Shown here piece by piece: positions 28,128-40,603 of a stretch of DNA of 64,000 nt; the first letter of the stretch is position 1; each line of letters begins with the position of its first letter. This DNA comes from Paulinella micropora (taxonomy: Eukaryota; Cercozoa; Imbricatea; Euglyphida). The notes under the pieces are model-generated. The model saw nothing but the letters and a program-made list of their open reading frames with translations. It did no database searches and had not been told where the DNA came from. Where the stretch lies: NCBI GenBank assembly GCA_009731375.1, contig BJOX01000184.1, positions 179,752-243,751 of the forward strand, written 5' to 3'. The position numbers and the translations under genes were made by a program.

Positions 28128-28950
28128 TATTAATATTGATAAAACAGTGCTTGTGAAAAAAATATATGTCACGTTGAAAAGCCAATCATCAAAGCGGCTA
28201 TCTGATTCAAGGATTAATCCGGCCGCGGGCGTCATAGTTTTGGAATACAGTCTATATTTCATATTGTAACTGATTAGCCTATCATTTCAAAAGGTGACTT
28301 GAGTGACCGGCCGTTCCAGCCTGATTACTAGTACGTCAGCCACCGTGACATTGACTTACTTAGTCACTCCGAGTCCTGACTCAGTTTCAAAACTCAGTTT
28401 CCGAGTCAGTGAAACTTACCAGGCTGCAGTGAGAGTGATGCAATGATGCCACAAAGTTATCTAATTTTTGTTACTAATCTGGCATATTATTAATAATAAC
28501 TCAGTATGAATCAGATTAACCGTGACTATATCATCCGGCAACCAATTGCCTTTTTTATCACTATTACTTACTTGAATTTCAGTCCTGAACTTGACTTTAG
28601 TATTTCCATACTATTATTATTAATACCTTTATTGAGTAATTCATCTTATTTTCTGGAATATCTGAACCAACACCTAATGTAGTTCCAGTTTTGAGTAGTG
28701 ACGTGTCACTTTTGAGGCCTTTCTTTCATCAAAGGGCAGTGCGCAATGACTGATTACAGATTGTCTCTGCGTTCAGACTTGTCTCTTTATTAGTATAATA
28801 TTGTGACCGGAAACTTGGTTTCACCGTCAAGAACTCCACTGACTCAGTAACCTCTATAACCTGAACCGCAGTTGAAAGCATTAACTGCTCAAAACGGTAA
28901 CGTCAACTGGTTACCCCTTACCAGCAGTGATTAAAGATCATCCAGGCATT
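28128..28950. other. AT-rich intergenic stretch
   Basis: Separates the two retroelement blocks. Repeated TGACTCAGT-type words but no gene, repeat partner or motif I can support. Confidence 0.6.
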
Positions 28951-28955
28951 TCCTT

Positions 28956-29140
28956 CACTAGACGAGAGGGTTCGGAACTTTACTTTTACTTAGAGATTTG
29001 AATAATTATTGACACGTCACTAAGTGCACTAACCCCCTTTGAATTCACCGTTACACATAGAGTGATATAGGTAAAATAGGTAATTGTCCTTGGGGTGGGC
29101 CGGTATGACTAAATACTATTATTAATAAAATTGTCCAGTG
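28956..29140 (-). repeat. Left (3') LTR of the gag-only element
   Basis: 185 bp starting CACTAGACGAGAGG, paired with 54914-55104 and differing mainly by small indels. The outer TCCTT duplication matches the other side. Confidence 0.85.
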
Positions 29141-29272
29141 CTCCCCCTATTTAGGAATAACGGCCCCATCTACCTTATGCTACTAACCTCGCATATATAT
29201 GATGGTAAATATGTGTAGCCCTATTCAGAAATTACCGGAGCCGCCCTACCCACTAAATGCACTAACTCAATA

Positions 29273-31226
29273 CTAACTTTGTATCACGCTCAAAACTTGA
29301 CTTATTATAGAGCGTAAAAAGGTCACAGCTGTAGCGCCGTCCATTCGCGCGCTCCCCCGCTCCCTTGCTTCCTTGAGGCCGCCTTGTCCCTTAGCTCCCC
29401 GGCTCACGGCCGCCCCCTTGTCGACGCGGTAGTCCTCTGCCAGGGTTATGAACCACTTGCTCGCCGCATTCACCACCAATTGCCGCTCCGGGTCCGAGAC
29501 GAAGTCGCTGTCGCTGTCGGTGTCGCTGTCCGCCCCCTTGGGGTTGCGTTGGTCCTTGTCCACGCTCCTCCGATCCTCCGACTTTGAAAAATAAATTTGC
29601 CCCTCGACTGGGCCCCGCCTGTTCTTTGCGCTCCTTTCTTTTCCTTTCTTCTTCTTATTTTTGCGCTTGGAGCGCTTCTCCTTCTCTTTCTTCTTCTTTT
29701 GAACTAACGGTTTGAGTGGGCTATCTTCGTTTTGCTCCCCCATCACTGGGGCTTCCTTCTCACTCTCTCTTTCCTGATCTGGATGTAACCCGCAAAAGCG
29801 CCCTCTCAACAGATCATACGCTGCCTCTCGCAACAACACATTCTCACTCTCCATGTCATGTGTGCATACAAAACATTGCTGCTCACCTGACACTTGCCCC
29901 TCACATTGACGATAGACCTCTCTCTCTTGTACTACCATTACTTTGCCCATGTGGGCCTTCTCCTTTACCATGCCTGCTCTGTCTCGCCCTGTCAAAAAGC
30001 TCATCGTTCTTTTTAATGCTTTCACCTTCTCACCTTCCTCATCTGTGTCTGACTCACTCCCCCTATCTGTGTCAGAAGTGTCTGACTTACTCCCCCTACC
30101 AAACTTTCCATGTTCCACTTTTCCTCTCTTTTCCTTCTCTCTCGGTTCTTCCTTCTCACCTGGCTCTTCTCTCGCCTTCTTCATCTCTTCACATTCATGC
30201 AGTCTATGCTCACCCCCACACATCCTGCACTCCTTCTCACATGCGGAGAACACATGCCCCTCCATGTTACAGTTCAACCATTTCTCTCCTTTCTTCCACG
30301 TCTTCTTTCCCGTTCCTGTTCCTTTCCCTCCCCCTTTCTTATTAGTGGTGGTGTGTTTAAACCTACAGTTAGATCTATCACAGCTGCCTGACTGTTCAAA
30401 CATGTAGCACACCCCAGGCACACTACGCATAGTGACTGACCCCTCTGTATGAGCAAAACGACACTCATCCCCCCACTTGCATCCACTCTCTCTTTGAAAC
30501 CCAAAACACACACCTCTCTGCCCTTCCTCTCTTTTGTTGGCATCTTTCCCTGTGTGTGCTTTTTCTTTCTTCATCTTTCTCTCTCTCTCTCTCTTTGTTC
30601 CTATCTATCTCCAATGCTCTTTCTTCCAACTCCTCCCACCATTCCTCGAAAGACCATGCATGCTGCTTCTTATTCATCTTCAGCGTGCTCATCCATCCTC
30701 CCCAATCCTTTCTCACCCCCTCTGATGCATACTCAGGGTTTTGTAAGGCATTGGTGATTATTGTTTCCATTGTTCTGTGGGGTGTTTTATGGCCTACTGC
30801 CTTTAGCTCTTCATCTAACGCAACAAACGCATCAAACTGCGGAGCATAATCACACCCCTCATCAAACGTCCATGCATTCATCGCATTTATCTTATCTTGC
30901 ACATCCTCCTCACTCACCTTACCAAACCTTTTGGTTAGTCTGGCCCACACAGTGTCCAAGTTCTGACCGAAGTCTGGTGAGGTGTCTCTCACCAAATCTG
31001 CCACACTCCTCTTTGCTTTACCTACTAGCTTATCAAACACAAACGAAAAAGCTTCCTCTCTCTGCCTTTTCATTTCATGCTGCAAACTCTCCTCATATGC
31101 TACTATCATTCTTTCTTCCTTCTCTTTGTCCTCTACTTGCTCCTTGCTCTTCGTCTTGATTGTTGTCGTTGCTGGTGTGGAATAAGTAGGTGAAGGCTGA
31201 CTACTCACTCTCCCCCTCTCCTCCAC
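29273..31226 (-). CDS. Gag with CCCH zinc fingers (gag-only element)
   Basis: Gag packages element RNA. Frame 30465-31226 gives a charged helical capsid-like region with SVADLVRDTSPDFGQ; frame 29273-30574 continues it after a shift somewhere in the 110-bp overlap. Fingers in order are CFGFQRESGCKWGDECRFAH (C-X8-C-X5-C-X3-H), CYMFEQSGSCDRSNCRFKH (C-X8-C-X4-C-X3-H), a knuckle that has lost one cysteine (LNCNMEGHVFSAC), and CRMCGGEHRLHEC (C-X2-C-X3-H-X4-C). A further Cys/His module follows near 29770-29915. The copia-like gag at 35639-37380 has the same plan. The shift may be programmed or a mutation. Confidence 0.75.
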
Positions 31227-31594
31227 CTGCTCTTCTCTCTTTGCTCCCTCTTACCACTATCTCCCCCTAAAGTAGACTGCCTTTCTGTCTCCGTAAAATA
31301 AGAGGTAAGGTTTTCCTTGTCTGGATCTGACTCAGAGTCTTACTCAGCTTCCTCTTCCTCCTCTCTCAACCCTATCTTTACTCTCTCTTGCTGATTGCTT
31401 TCCTGCTCTCTCTCCCCACCTCCACATGTAATTTGGGACTTTCTTTCCTTTGCTATGCTATGCACTTACATTACTTTCATGCACTAACCTAACGTGTTCT
31501 TCTGGGATCTTGAGTGCCCCTTTGAGTCCCTTGGCACCTAATGCCCTTGGGAAGTGAACTAGGTGATGGGATTAATACAACCGGTTAACGTTAG

Positions 31595-32007
31595 TTGAGG
31601 GGGCAACCTAGTCCACCAGGGCGACCGGCCGGTTCACTGAAAATTTGCACGGACATAATGGCATATTTGCATATTTGTCTTGTGGTTGGGTCGTGAACTC
31701 AGAGTTCGACCCTTGAACAAGCTTGAACAGGGCTGACATTTTAGACAGTGTCTTCTTGATGTTGGGGAGGGATACTGTGAAAGCTTCAGCGTTCGAGGGC
31801 GTGCAGGTCGGTTGCGTATGTAGAACATTCTGGCATTTGGTGTGGTGCATTCTCGCTTGATTTCTTTGAACGGTTTTTCACACCCACTTTTTTTGGTACC
31901 GGATGGGGTAACTGACGCAGCCCGGTGCAGCCAGCGGCCGCAAAAATACATGAATTTTTTGAAACCACATTTTGTGGCACTCCCCGTGAACTAGGTTGCT
32001 CCCTTAA
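31595..32007. mobile_element. MITE, 413 bp
   Basis: Absent from the 3' LTR. The ends are inverted repeats: TTGAGGGGGCAACCTAGTCCAC on one side (first 20 bases TTGAGGGGGCAACCTAGTCC) against TTAAGGGAGCAACCTAGTTC read from the other. It encodes no protein. The target duplication is not clear (possibly GTTAG-like). Confidence 0.78.
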
Positions 32008-32261
32008 TGTTAGTACGGAAAAAGGGTGTATTTTCTGGTATGGGTGGCATTGGCCCGTGGCACCAATGCCAATATGACCTGTATGGACACCTGAAATTTA
32101 AAGGCTTAGAGCTCTCGTCATCTGTATTGGTTGTCTGGCGTGCTTTTGTCTGTTGTGAGGGAAATTATATTAAAGTTCTTGTGGAGCTGGTTAGCTAGTC
32201 AACTAGTGACGCCTGGGAGACGTGAAACCTGCTTCTAATATCATTTATACTGTCCTACTTC

Positions 32262-35132
32262 TTAACCCTTAACCGGTTTGCCACTTTTGAGGATCTAAAG
32301 GCACGTTTGGGGATCCGACCCAATTTCAAGTTTTTTTATCCCTATTTGTGGTTTTTGACAGTTATATTATTAAATTCAATTGAATTAAACCAGGTGGAAG
32401 CTAATTGTGTAAAAAACCGTTCTTTAATAACTAATAAAACCTTGACAATCATTGTCACAACGGCTGCCTCTTACATTTCCCAGATGGAACGAAATGATTG
32501 ACTGTGTGCCACGGAAAACATTCTCCAGTTCGGCAAAAAAAAAATAGAGACAATCGCTGCAATAAGCACTGGTACGCTTGCGGATTCCATTACTAGCACA
32601 CATCGCACAACAAACCGAGTTCTGCTTACCAGCGCCGCGCTTACCATCACTCGCCTCGTTTGTAAGACTTACCAAATAGCCAGGGCATATCACACGCTTG
32701 CCACTCGCTGCGCTCCTAGAACCTCCAAAAAGCACCGCATAAGACACCAAACCCTCAATAAGTTCCTTGAGCATGTCTTTGCGTGTTTTTTCTTCATGAA
32801 ACTGTTTGTAGATGATAGTTGTGTTTGTAACCGCAACATCTAACAAACCCGCAAATAACTTGAACCAAGGCTTGTTGAATCTTACCGCCTTCTCAACTCC
32901 GTAACGAAGTCGTAACTGATCGCCTGTATCAACGCCGCCCATGTGCTGAGTGTATGTCTTGCAAATTTCAAAACAATTCACTGGAACCGTAGCTCCACCC
33001 CCCCCATGCAGCCTCCTTTCGACGTGGCTCATGGTACCCCCCAACACAGTTGACAAAAAATAAACCACCTGGGTGTCTTTCCAAGCAACAGCATGCATAG
33101 TGACTCCGTTATGACTCCAAGTGGCCATTGCGGACGTGCCCCGGTCACTATTCTTCTTGACTTCGTCCAGTAGCTCCTTTGCCGCCCTCAGCCTGGGTTT
33201 GACAACAGTGCCAATGCAGTTGATGCCCCTCTTTAGGACACAGTCAAAAAACAACTGCAGCCCTGTGTAAAACCTATCTAAAGCGATGATCCTGCCGCTT
33301 TGGTCGATGCCGGCTAGGTCTAAAAGCTTCATAACAACTGCATACGTCATTCCGTGCCCAGAATCGTCCTGCACCGTTCCCTCACCCTCATAACAAAGCA
33401 GCGTATAAAAATAGCCTGTTACTGAACAGCACAGAGCAAACAGTTTGAATCCCCATTTGATGGGTTTTTTCGGTAAGTATTGCCTGAGGTAGGTACGCCC
33501 TTTAAAAGGGATCATTCCCTCGTCGATTGACACCCACTGACCCAATTCCCACAGCCTAGGTAAATTTTCTTGTACAATCTCAATAAAGACTCGAACATTG
33601 AAAAGTTTGTCATACTGAGGGGAGTCACGAGGAGCTGCCAGACGGGGGTCAGTGAGATGAAATAACGTTTGATATTCTGATACCTCACGTACCCCATGAT
33701 GCTTGCAAGGTCTGGCCACTGCCAGAAGTCTGACACAGCGCCAATCCAATAATCTGTTTCAGCAGGCAACCCCATCACCCCCATCATTATAAGGATCGCC
33801 AAAAATGAAAGTATGTCAGATAGTGTCACGGGTACCCAAGGCCGCTGACGCTCTGAGGGGTTGAGATTACGTTTCCAGGTTGCATACTTGTTGGTGTTTC
33901 TTGTGACATTCTGCCAGAATTGCGTGGGTAAGAACATAAAGAAAATATCCACCATACTGAGGAGGTCGGGGGAACGCACAGAAAGTGATGCCCTGGACTG
34001 CCCTTCGAATGCCGGCAGCACACGAGGAGGTGCAACACCCACCTTCCATTCTTTGACATCTTTGAACTCACTGGCAGGTAGGCTATCGCCTTCGTCAATC
34101 TCTAGTGCCGGATCCTCCTCCTCGTCTTCACCAGACCCCTCATCTTCTTCGACATCATCGTCACTGACAAGTGAGTCGCTGGGATGAGGGGCTCGTTTGT
34201 TGTCCATATCTCCTTCTTTTTGATCCTCTTCATCGATTGAACTACCCGACTCATCCCCCGACTCTGGCGGTCTGTTGGAAAACAGTACAGTAAGGAATAC
34301 TGACAGCCAACGCCGATGCATGTATGGAAGTACAGAAATCTACTATACTTCCAGCATCGTCCTTGGCCGACAACAAAACAGAAGCAAATTGCACAAAATA
34401 GCTGAAACCAGGTAGGGATAGGTACACATAGTCATCGTCATCAGGGTCGCTGGGTATCAAGCCGTCCTCACTGCAAACACGCAGAGAAACCATTCGACAT
34501 CACAAGAAAAATTCGAGGTTCAAGAAAAACAAGTCTACCCAGCATTTATTGCATTTTTGGCATCTCCGTCGATTTCCTGGCCTTGCCCAAGTATGCCGTT
34601 ATCGGCAGAGCCACTCCCTTCAATTCTGTATTTGATAATCTCCGAAGCAATCATCATGGAATCGTCTTCATCCTCCGCATCCCACTTCATCCAAAACTTG
34701 TCTTTTGTACGACCATACTGTCGAGAAACAGTACCCTCAATCTCCCTCGTCTTCCAGTCATCAGGCCATTTTTGTTTGGCATAAGCCTCACCAAATTCCC
34801 TGACCGGAAGACGCACACGGACTGTGAGAAGCTCTTGGTGCGCAGACATGATGTTGAAAAAAAAAAAAAAGGTCCCCGCCACGTAAAAAAAGGCAACGAA
34901 AATTCGTGAAAAAAAGTGGTTGGTGCCTGGTTTCAGTTTCATATTTAAGTCACTTCTAGAAAAGCTATGACATTCTGGTTTTCACAGATAGCTTCCCCAA
35001 CACGTAAATATTAAATTTGCAGCGTAGTACAACTTGTTTCGATTGGTATTTATGTTTTTATTCAACTCAAAAATTCAAACCACTTTTGGGGATTGAAGCC
35101 ACTTTTGGGGATTGAAACCGGTTAAGGGTTAA
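32262..35132 (-). mobile_element. piggyBac-type DNA transposon, 2.87 kb
   Basis: TTAA duplications at 32262-32265 and 35129-35132 flank inverted ends beginning CCCTTAACCGGTTT. TTAA-specific insertion is the hallmark of the superfamily. It sits inside the 5' LTR of the copia-like element. Confidence 0.95.
32424..34942 (-). pseudogene. piggyBac transposase, intron-containing, one frameshift
   Basis: The transposase cuts and pastes at TTAA. Frame 33512-34321 carries an acidic N-terminus and the start of the DDE domain. Frame 32424-33749 continues with the acidic triad contexts SIDEGMIPFKGR, ALDRFYTGLQL and GGVDTGDQLRLRYG. It ends with a cysteine-rich tail (CCAMCASNGIRKR to YCSDC) expected of piggyBac. 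The two frames meet near 33655-33670, where one indel breaks the gene. Upstream exons are likely: 34535-34850 encodes MSAHQELLTVRVRLPVREF and ends at a GTAGAC donor, and an acceptor CAACAG at about 34275 opens the main exon at RPPESGDESG. Confidence 0.88.
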
Positions 35133-35133
35133 G

Positions 35134-35151
35134 GGTTAGGAGCCTTGTACG
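35134..35151 (+). promoter_or_regulatory. Primer-binding site of the copia-like element (tRNA anticodon-arm type)
   Basis: Immediately after the 5' LTR the sequence is GGTTAGGAGCCTTGTACG. Its complement contains AAGGCTCCTAACC, one base from the tRNA-Met anticodon-arm sequence found at the same place in the gag-only element (54903-54913). Confidence 0.6.
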
Positions 35152-35638
35152 TTTTGGAGCACAACAACATCACTCAAAGTGATGAAGAAGGAAAGGTTTC
35201 TACTGTCTGTGTCACACCCAAGAGTGACACAGCAGAAGGTAATCTCTCCCCAAAGTGCTTCAGGACTACTGCGTGAATCGTTGTGGTGGACAGGGGGTGG
35301 AGCTCTGCAACGGCTGAGCTACCGAAAGGAGACAAGAGTGAGCCTTCGGGTCAGAAGGACATCAACAGGAACGGTTTAGGTGTTTGGACCACAAAACCCC
35401 ATCATCAGGCAAGCCCTGAAATCAGTTCAGGGGTGCTTGTGGCGCGCAGACATGTTGGTGGGTGCAGGGTAGCTACCTGCTAGGGGAAACTAACAGGAAG
35501 AGGCTGAAGGCTGATTGCTGCAATTAGACCTTGTGCAACGTACTCTGAAGGGGGAATTTGCAGGACAGGTGGCAGCGAGTCAAGAGCACACAACAGACAG
35601 GAAACAGTAACCTTTCTGGGTTAGAATAATCACTTCAG

Positions 35639-37380
35639 ATGACAGAAAAACAGAAAAATGGAAACGATACAAACAACATACCGAATTACAGCGGTAGAGA
35701 GGACTGGGAAGACTTCCAACGCTCGTTGATGTTAGAGGCAGTTAGGAATGTCCTCAAAGGGGGATTTGAGTACATAAAGGGACATAAACTAGAGGTTCAT
35801 CGTGCCAACCTCAAAAGACTGCACATGGCAGGGAAGACAGTACCAGGCTATATGAGTCTATGGGAAAGGCATGTGAAGAAGAAAGCAGCAGTGGCAGCAA
35901 CCAGCAGCAGCGATGCAATTGGGTCATTAGACAGAGCACTAGGGCTGCAAGGGAGTGCAGAAGAAGAGAAAGGAGTGGTAAGCATGCCAAGCTTGGATGA
36001 TGCAGAAGAGGAGTCAGAAGACAGTCAAACCTCTGAGGACTCTGAGGCAGGGCAGGAGCAAGAGGAAAGAAAGATGGGAGAATAAGAGAGATCAGGCAAC
36101 ACGAGCAAGCGTGAATCTACATCACGAAAGTATGAGGAAGAGAGGAGAGAGAAGAGGGAAGCCTCTCCCTCTAGCTCGTCTGGTACCTCTGGCAGCGAAA
36201 GCTTAAGTGGCAGTGACGAACAGAAAGCACCAAAGGTGGGACCCTCTACAACTGCAACGTCGGATAAGAAGTTAGTGGACTCAGTGCGCAAGAAGAAACG
36301 CAAAGAACGGCAATTGGTGGTAAGCTACGATGAAAGTCTGCTAGTGGCGGTGAGAGAGAAGAGAGTGGAGCTATTCACCCTCATATATACCCATCTCAGA
36401 GGTCAGGCGAGAAGGCTGGTCACTGATTTAGTCAGAGACTTCACACCGGAGTTTGGGCAACACCCTGACGCTATGTCGAAGCGACTGAAGGACCGGTATG
36501 GAAAGGGTAATCCCAGTGATCTGCTGGAGAAGCAGAGAAAGATAGCACGCTGGGAGTTCAACTCCTCCACGCAGTATGAAGGACAGATTGCGGAGTTTGA
36601 GGCAGTAAGAGAGCAGCTGGCCAAAAAGGGGCATCATCCCTCTGACTTAAGCTTTGAGAAGATAATCAGTGATGCGATAATGGTCCCGAGATGAGGGACA
36701 AGGAGGTGCAGGCTGATTGGAAGCAGTGGTTGCTTGCAGCGGACTGTGAGAAAGACAAGCAATCATGGGATGTACATCAATGGTGGCAAGAGCTCAAGAG
36801 AAATGCCAAAGACATTGATTTGCAAAAAGAAAGAGAGAGAAAGGCTAACAAGAAGGCTAAGGCAAACGCTGCAAAGATTGAGAAGAAGAGACCCTTTACT
36901 ACTCCATGCATGTACTTTCAGAAGGGGAGGTGCAAAAAGGGAGGAGAGTGTCAATACTTGCACCTCAACGACAAGCTGAAGGGGATTTGCTTCCTCTTCA
37001 GCAAGGAAGGAGACTGCAAGTACGGGAGCAAATGCAGGTTCTCGCACTCAGGAAAGGAAAAGAAAGATGGAAGTGGCACGCATGGAAAGGAAGGGCAAGC
37101 AGGAGGGAAGAGCAGTCAAAAGAGCACGAAGGAAAAGAGTAAGAAGGAGAAGAACTGCTTCAACTGCAAAGGGAAGGGGCATTATGCCACCAACTGTAAG
37201 AAGCCCTGCCTACGATGTGGTGGTGACCATCCCTTGACTAAGTGCACTCATGGTCCGGACGGGAATGGCGAGCAACCGGGAGCGAAGGCGAAGGCCGACA
37301 TGGCCAGGAAGAAGTCTCCGGGAGCGGACACGAGTGGGAGCTCGGATGATGAGGAGGATGGAGAGCTCAACCGCGCCTAA
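35639..37380 (+). pseudogene. Gag of the copia-like element, with two CCCH fingers and two knuckles
   Basis: Frames 35639-36085, 36236-36694 and 36691-37380 together give a capsid-like region (VTDLVRDFTPEFGQ, matching SVADLVRDTSPDFGQ of the gag-only element). They are followed by CMYFQKGRCKKGGECQYLH (C-X7-C-X5-C-X3-H), CFLFSKEGDCKYGSKCRFSH (C-X8-C-X5-C-X3-H), CFNCKGKGHYATNC (C-X2-C-X4-H-X4-C) and CLRCGGDHPLTKC (C-X2-C-X3-H-X4-C). Stops and frameshifts separate the pieces. Confidence 0.8.
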
Positions 37381-40110
37381 AGTCTACTGCGGCGAAGAAA
37401 GGCAGCGCGGGCATATATGGTCAAAGGGAGTGGAAGAAGAAGAGGAGTCGGGGTGAGGAGAGCCAACACTCCACAAGGGGTGTAAGCGCAGATCCTCAGC
37501 CGGAAAGCCATGAGTTAGTCAACCCTTCCAGCCAACTTGGAGAGGCAAAGGGGGTGTTCCCGGAAGTAAGTAACTACGAGGAATTTACCAACTATGTAAA
37601 CAACTTGACTGCTCCGGGGGAAAATGGCACGACGTTGGCATCAGGTGTGGAGGAGCGAGTGGGTATGGCAGTTGATGCTAATCGCTCCGGAACGCCGGAG
37701 GTTGTCGAGGCTCTGATGCACGCCGGCTACGACTACGTACCGGTAAGGGTAAGCGATGGTAATATGGCTGACGGAGAGGCGAAGGCAATCCCAGGGTCTC
37801 TGCCGGGCCAGACTCCAAGCGAACCTAAGGGGGTAAAGAAGCCGCGAACTCGAAGAAGGAGGTTAGATTGGGAGCCGTGGCAAGACTTTATTTCTCAGGA
37901 CAGCGAGGAGTCGGATGACTCAAGCTCGGAGGAGGAAGAGGAAACTCCAATTGCGGTGCGTCAATACCGGGACGGTGGAGGTGTAACGCATGAGTTTCGG
38001 CACTACGGAGACGGACGGGGGAGGCTGGTGACCTTCGGCGAGGCAATGGGGCCGACGTAGTGGATACCTCCGTCCTGGTATCGCTACATACCAACAGGAC
38101 CGGGCATAGTGGACCGGTACATGGAGTGGCAACTCAACTGGAAGGAGTTTAGAAAGCTCCGGGATGGAACCGACGGTGAAGGGACCAGGGGTTAAATCCG
38201 GAACCGGGGAGAGCAAGACAATGACTACCCCGCAAACACCCGACTCTATTTATTCATTACCCGAACCCTTGAAATATGGTGCCGAAACCTACGAGTTACC
38301 GCCAGAACATCTGCGTCACGCAGACGATGAGCCAGTTGGAGCGGTGGAAGCTCGCCTGGAAGGAAGGTGCTACGGTTCAACGTTCGGAAGAGACCGGTGC
38401 ATGAGAACCAGAAAGGAGGCGGTGGAATCAGAGTACCAACAGGTGCGGGCAGACGCGGCGGGCCTACTCACCGGAGACATGATGCTCTGCACCAACCACC
38501 AAGATAGGAGAGAGCGATATTATGTGGATGAGAGCATAAGGACAAAGTCGCGCGAGTGGGCGTTGATGCCTGCGTATAGACTGGTGGTTGAAATGGAGGA
38601 GCGAGGCTTGGGACACCTGATTGGACGAGCTAAGCCGGATAAGATGGTGTAGCATCTGACACGGCAGGAAGCCCAGAGGCGAGGAGTGAATTGGAACCGG
38701 TCGCTGGTTCCCATCATATTCACTGTTCTGCGAGAAGAGCATACCGGATTGCTCTACAACTGGAGCATCAACAGGGATAAGGTAAAGTGGGAGGAGCCGG
38801 GGGTGCCGAGAAATCGGAAGGTGTACCGGGAGCGTGTGCCTTACCGGACGGTGAAAGCGGCGGTGACCAGTATCGCGCTATGAAGGATCCGGCCCACGCC
38901 GGGAGGTATGACGATGACTTAAAACGAGTTGGACTGGTGCGGGATCAGGCTCAGATGACGCCGATAGTGGCTAAAGGGAGGGTGGCTGCGTCGCCGGTGA
39001 CGGAGGAAGCGATGCCTCCATTGACTCCGAGGGTGGAAAGGAAAACAGGGAGAACACCGCGGTTAAGACGGAGAGCCAGGCGGAAAGTGCTGAAACGGCT
39101 ACGCCGGGCCCGGGGAGGGCCAAGCCCGAGATGATGGCTACCCCTGAGGAAGTAACAGACCCGTTGGTGTATTTGGAAAATGGAAGCACCCCACGGGAGC
39201 ACATGGCAGAGCTCTACGGAAGCGTCCCGGAGGATTCAACGGAGTGCAAGAGGAGTCCGAGGATTCCAAAGATCCGGGGAGGGGGGACGACACGGTGTCT
39301 TTGGTGACCCAGGTGTGGGCGGCGGCGCCCTACGACACGCCTAAGGCTACGAGGTTTAAGGAGGAGATGGGGAGGGCACAGGCCCAGATTAAGGGGCAAC
39401 TGACGCCCACAAAACCGAAACATCCGGATCGCGAAAGTGATGAGAAGACACGCACCAACGTGCTTCGACACCTCCGCAAGTTGGCGACGGTGATGACGGA
39501 GCTCTATGTATACGGAGAGGACATCAGAGCGGTGGGCATGGACCAGATCAACGAAGCAACTTATAACCAAAGTGGCTGAGAAGAGATTGTGGAAAAGACA
39601 GATCAAAAAGAAGGGGTGCCAATCCAGGGAGTGGCGACGGGCCAACTAACTCCGGAGGACGCTGCAAGCCCAGGCAAGCAGCGAACGGAAATGGAGCCGG
39701 ATCCCGGGCGTGAGCTGGTGAGCGAAAAGGAAAGGATCGGCGTTTGGAAGTAATAATGGAGTGCCAGCGAAACGAAGTAAATCAGAACCGGGTGGCGTGG
39801 CCGCCCAAGTGGGGGACGACCACACCTACAGGATTTCGAAGGGCGATGGCAGGAGTATGTGGGATTGCTATATCGCTGGTCGACCGGCTGGCCATTTCCT
39901 TACAACAAGCCCAAATTCCCAGCGCACTGGAACCCAAAGCCCTGGAGAATAGCAGGGGACTGGGAAAGCGACCCCGACCCTACTGGTTACGACCGCTAGA
40001 GGGAGGCGACATGCCGGAGCATGTGGTGGTCTACGCCAGCGAGGTCCAGGGGGGGCCCGAGCAACTTCAGGAAGAAGAAATGGAGGTGATAAGGATGATG
40101 TTGAAATCGC
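37381..40110 (+). pseudogene. Gag-protease linker of the copia-like element
   Basis: Short frames at 37554-38060, 38164-38652, 39244-39579 and 39744-40241. The first is acidic and disordered. 38164-38652 contains a Cys/His module (CYGSTFGRDRC to LCTNHQDRRE) also seen in the gag-only element. No enzymatic domain. Confidence 0.5.
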
Positions 40111-40116
40111 GCGCTA

Positions 40117-40365
40117 ATGGGAAAGGATGGACGGAAGGCGACAAGACCGCGAAAGGTCCCCGACCCCATGCTGGACTCGGGGGCTGTGTCAGATATGGCG
40201 CCACCAAGCTACAAGGAGTTCATGCAGGGCGGCAAGCGTGAAGTGAAAGAGTTCAGCGCGGTGGGGGGAACCACCAGGATGGACGCCCAAGGGGATTACA
40301 AGCTACCTACTCTCCGGGGTGACGCGGGATGGATGCCTACCACTAAAGGAAGTGTGGGTGGGTGA
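40117..40365 (+). pseudogene. Aspartic protease of the copia-like element
   Basis: PMLDSGAVSDMAP with the catalytic Asp at about 40174 and an intact DSG triad, followed by FSAVGGTTRMDAQGDY, as in copia proteases. Only about 80 residues are open before a stop. Confidence 0.7.
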
Positions 40366-40603
40366 GCATGACCGAACTACTCGTGTCCGGACCTAAGATG
40401 ATGCTAGATGGGTATACGTTGGTGTTGCGCAAGGATTCGCCTTACGTCACTCGGGCGGTGGTCCCTGATGTGAAGGAGGAGGAGAAGGACGCCCTTCTGT
40501 ACTTCACACGGAAGACTCGGTCATCCGGTTCCAATCGGGATCGACGGAGGAACAGCAAGCTGCCTTCTGGACCACCAACAAGGCAAGAAAGAAGGAGTGG
40601 GAT

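Larger units (their letters stand above)
31546..35133 (+). repeat. 5' LTR of the copia-like element, split by two insertions
   Basis: Pieces 31546-31594, 32008-32265 and 35129-35133 line up with the intact 3' LTR at 43766-44109. The pieces total about 310 bp against 344 bp. Confidence 0.87.

Noticed and set aside
29384-31185. Plus-strand Ser/Leu/Pro-rich frames
   Set aside because: Shadows of the charged minus-strand gag; no independent evidence.
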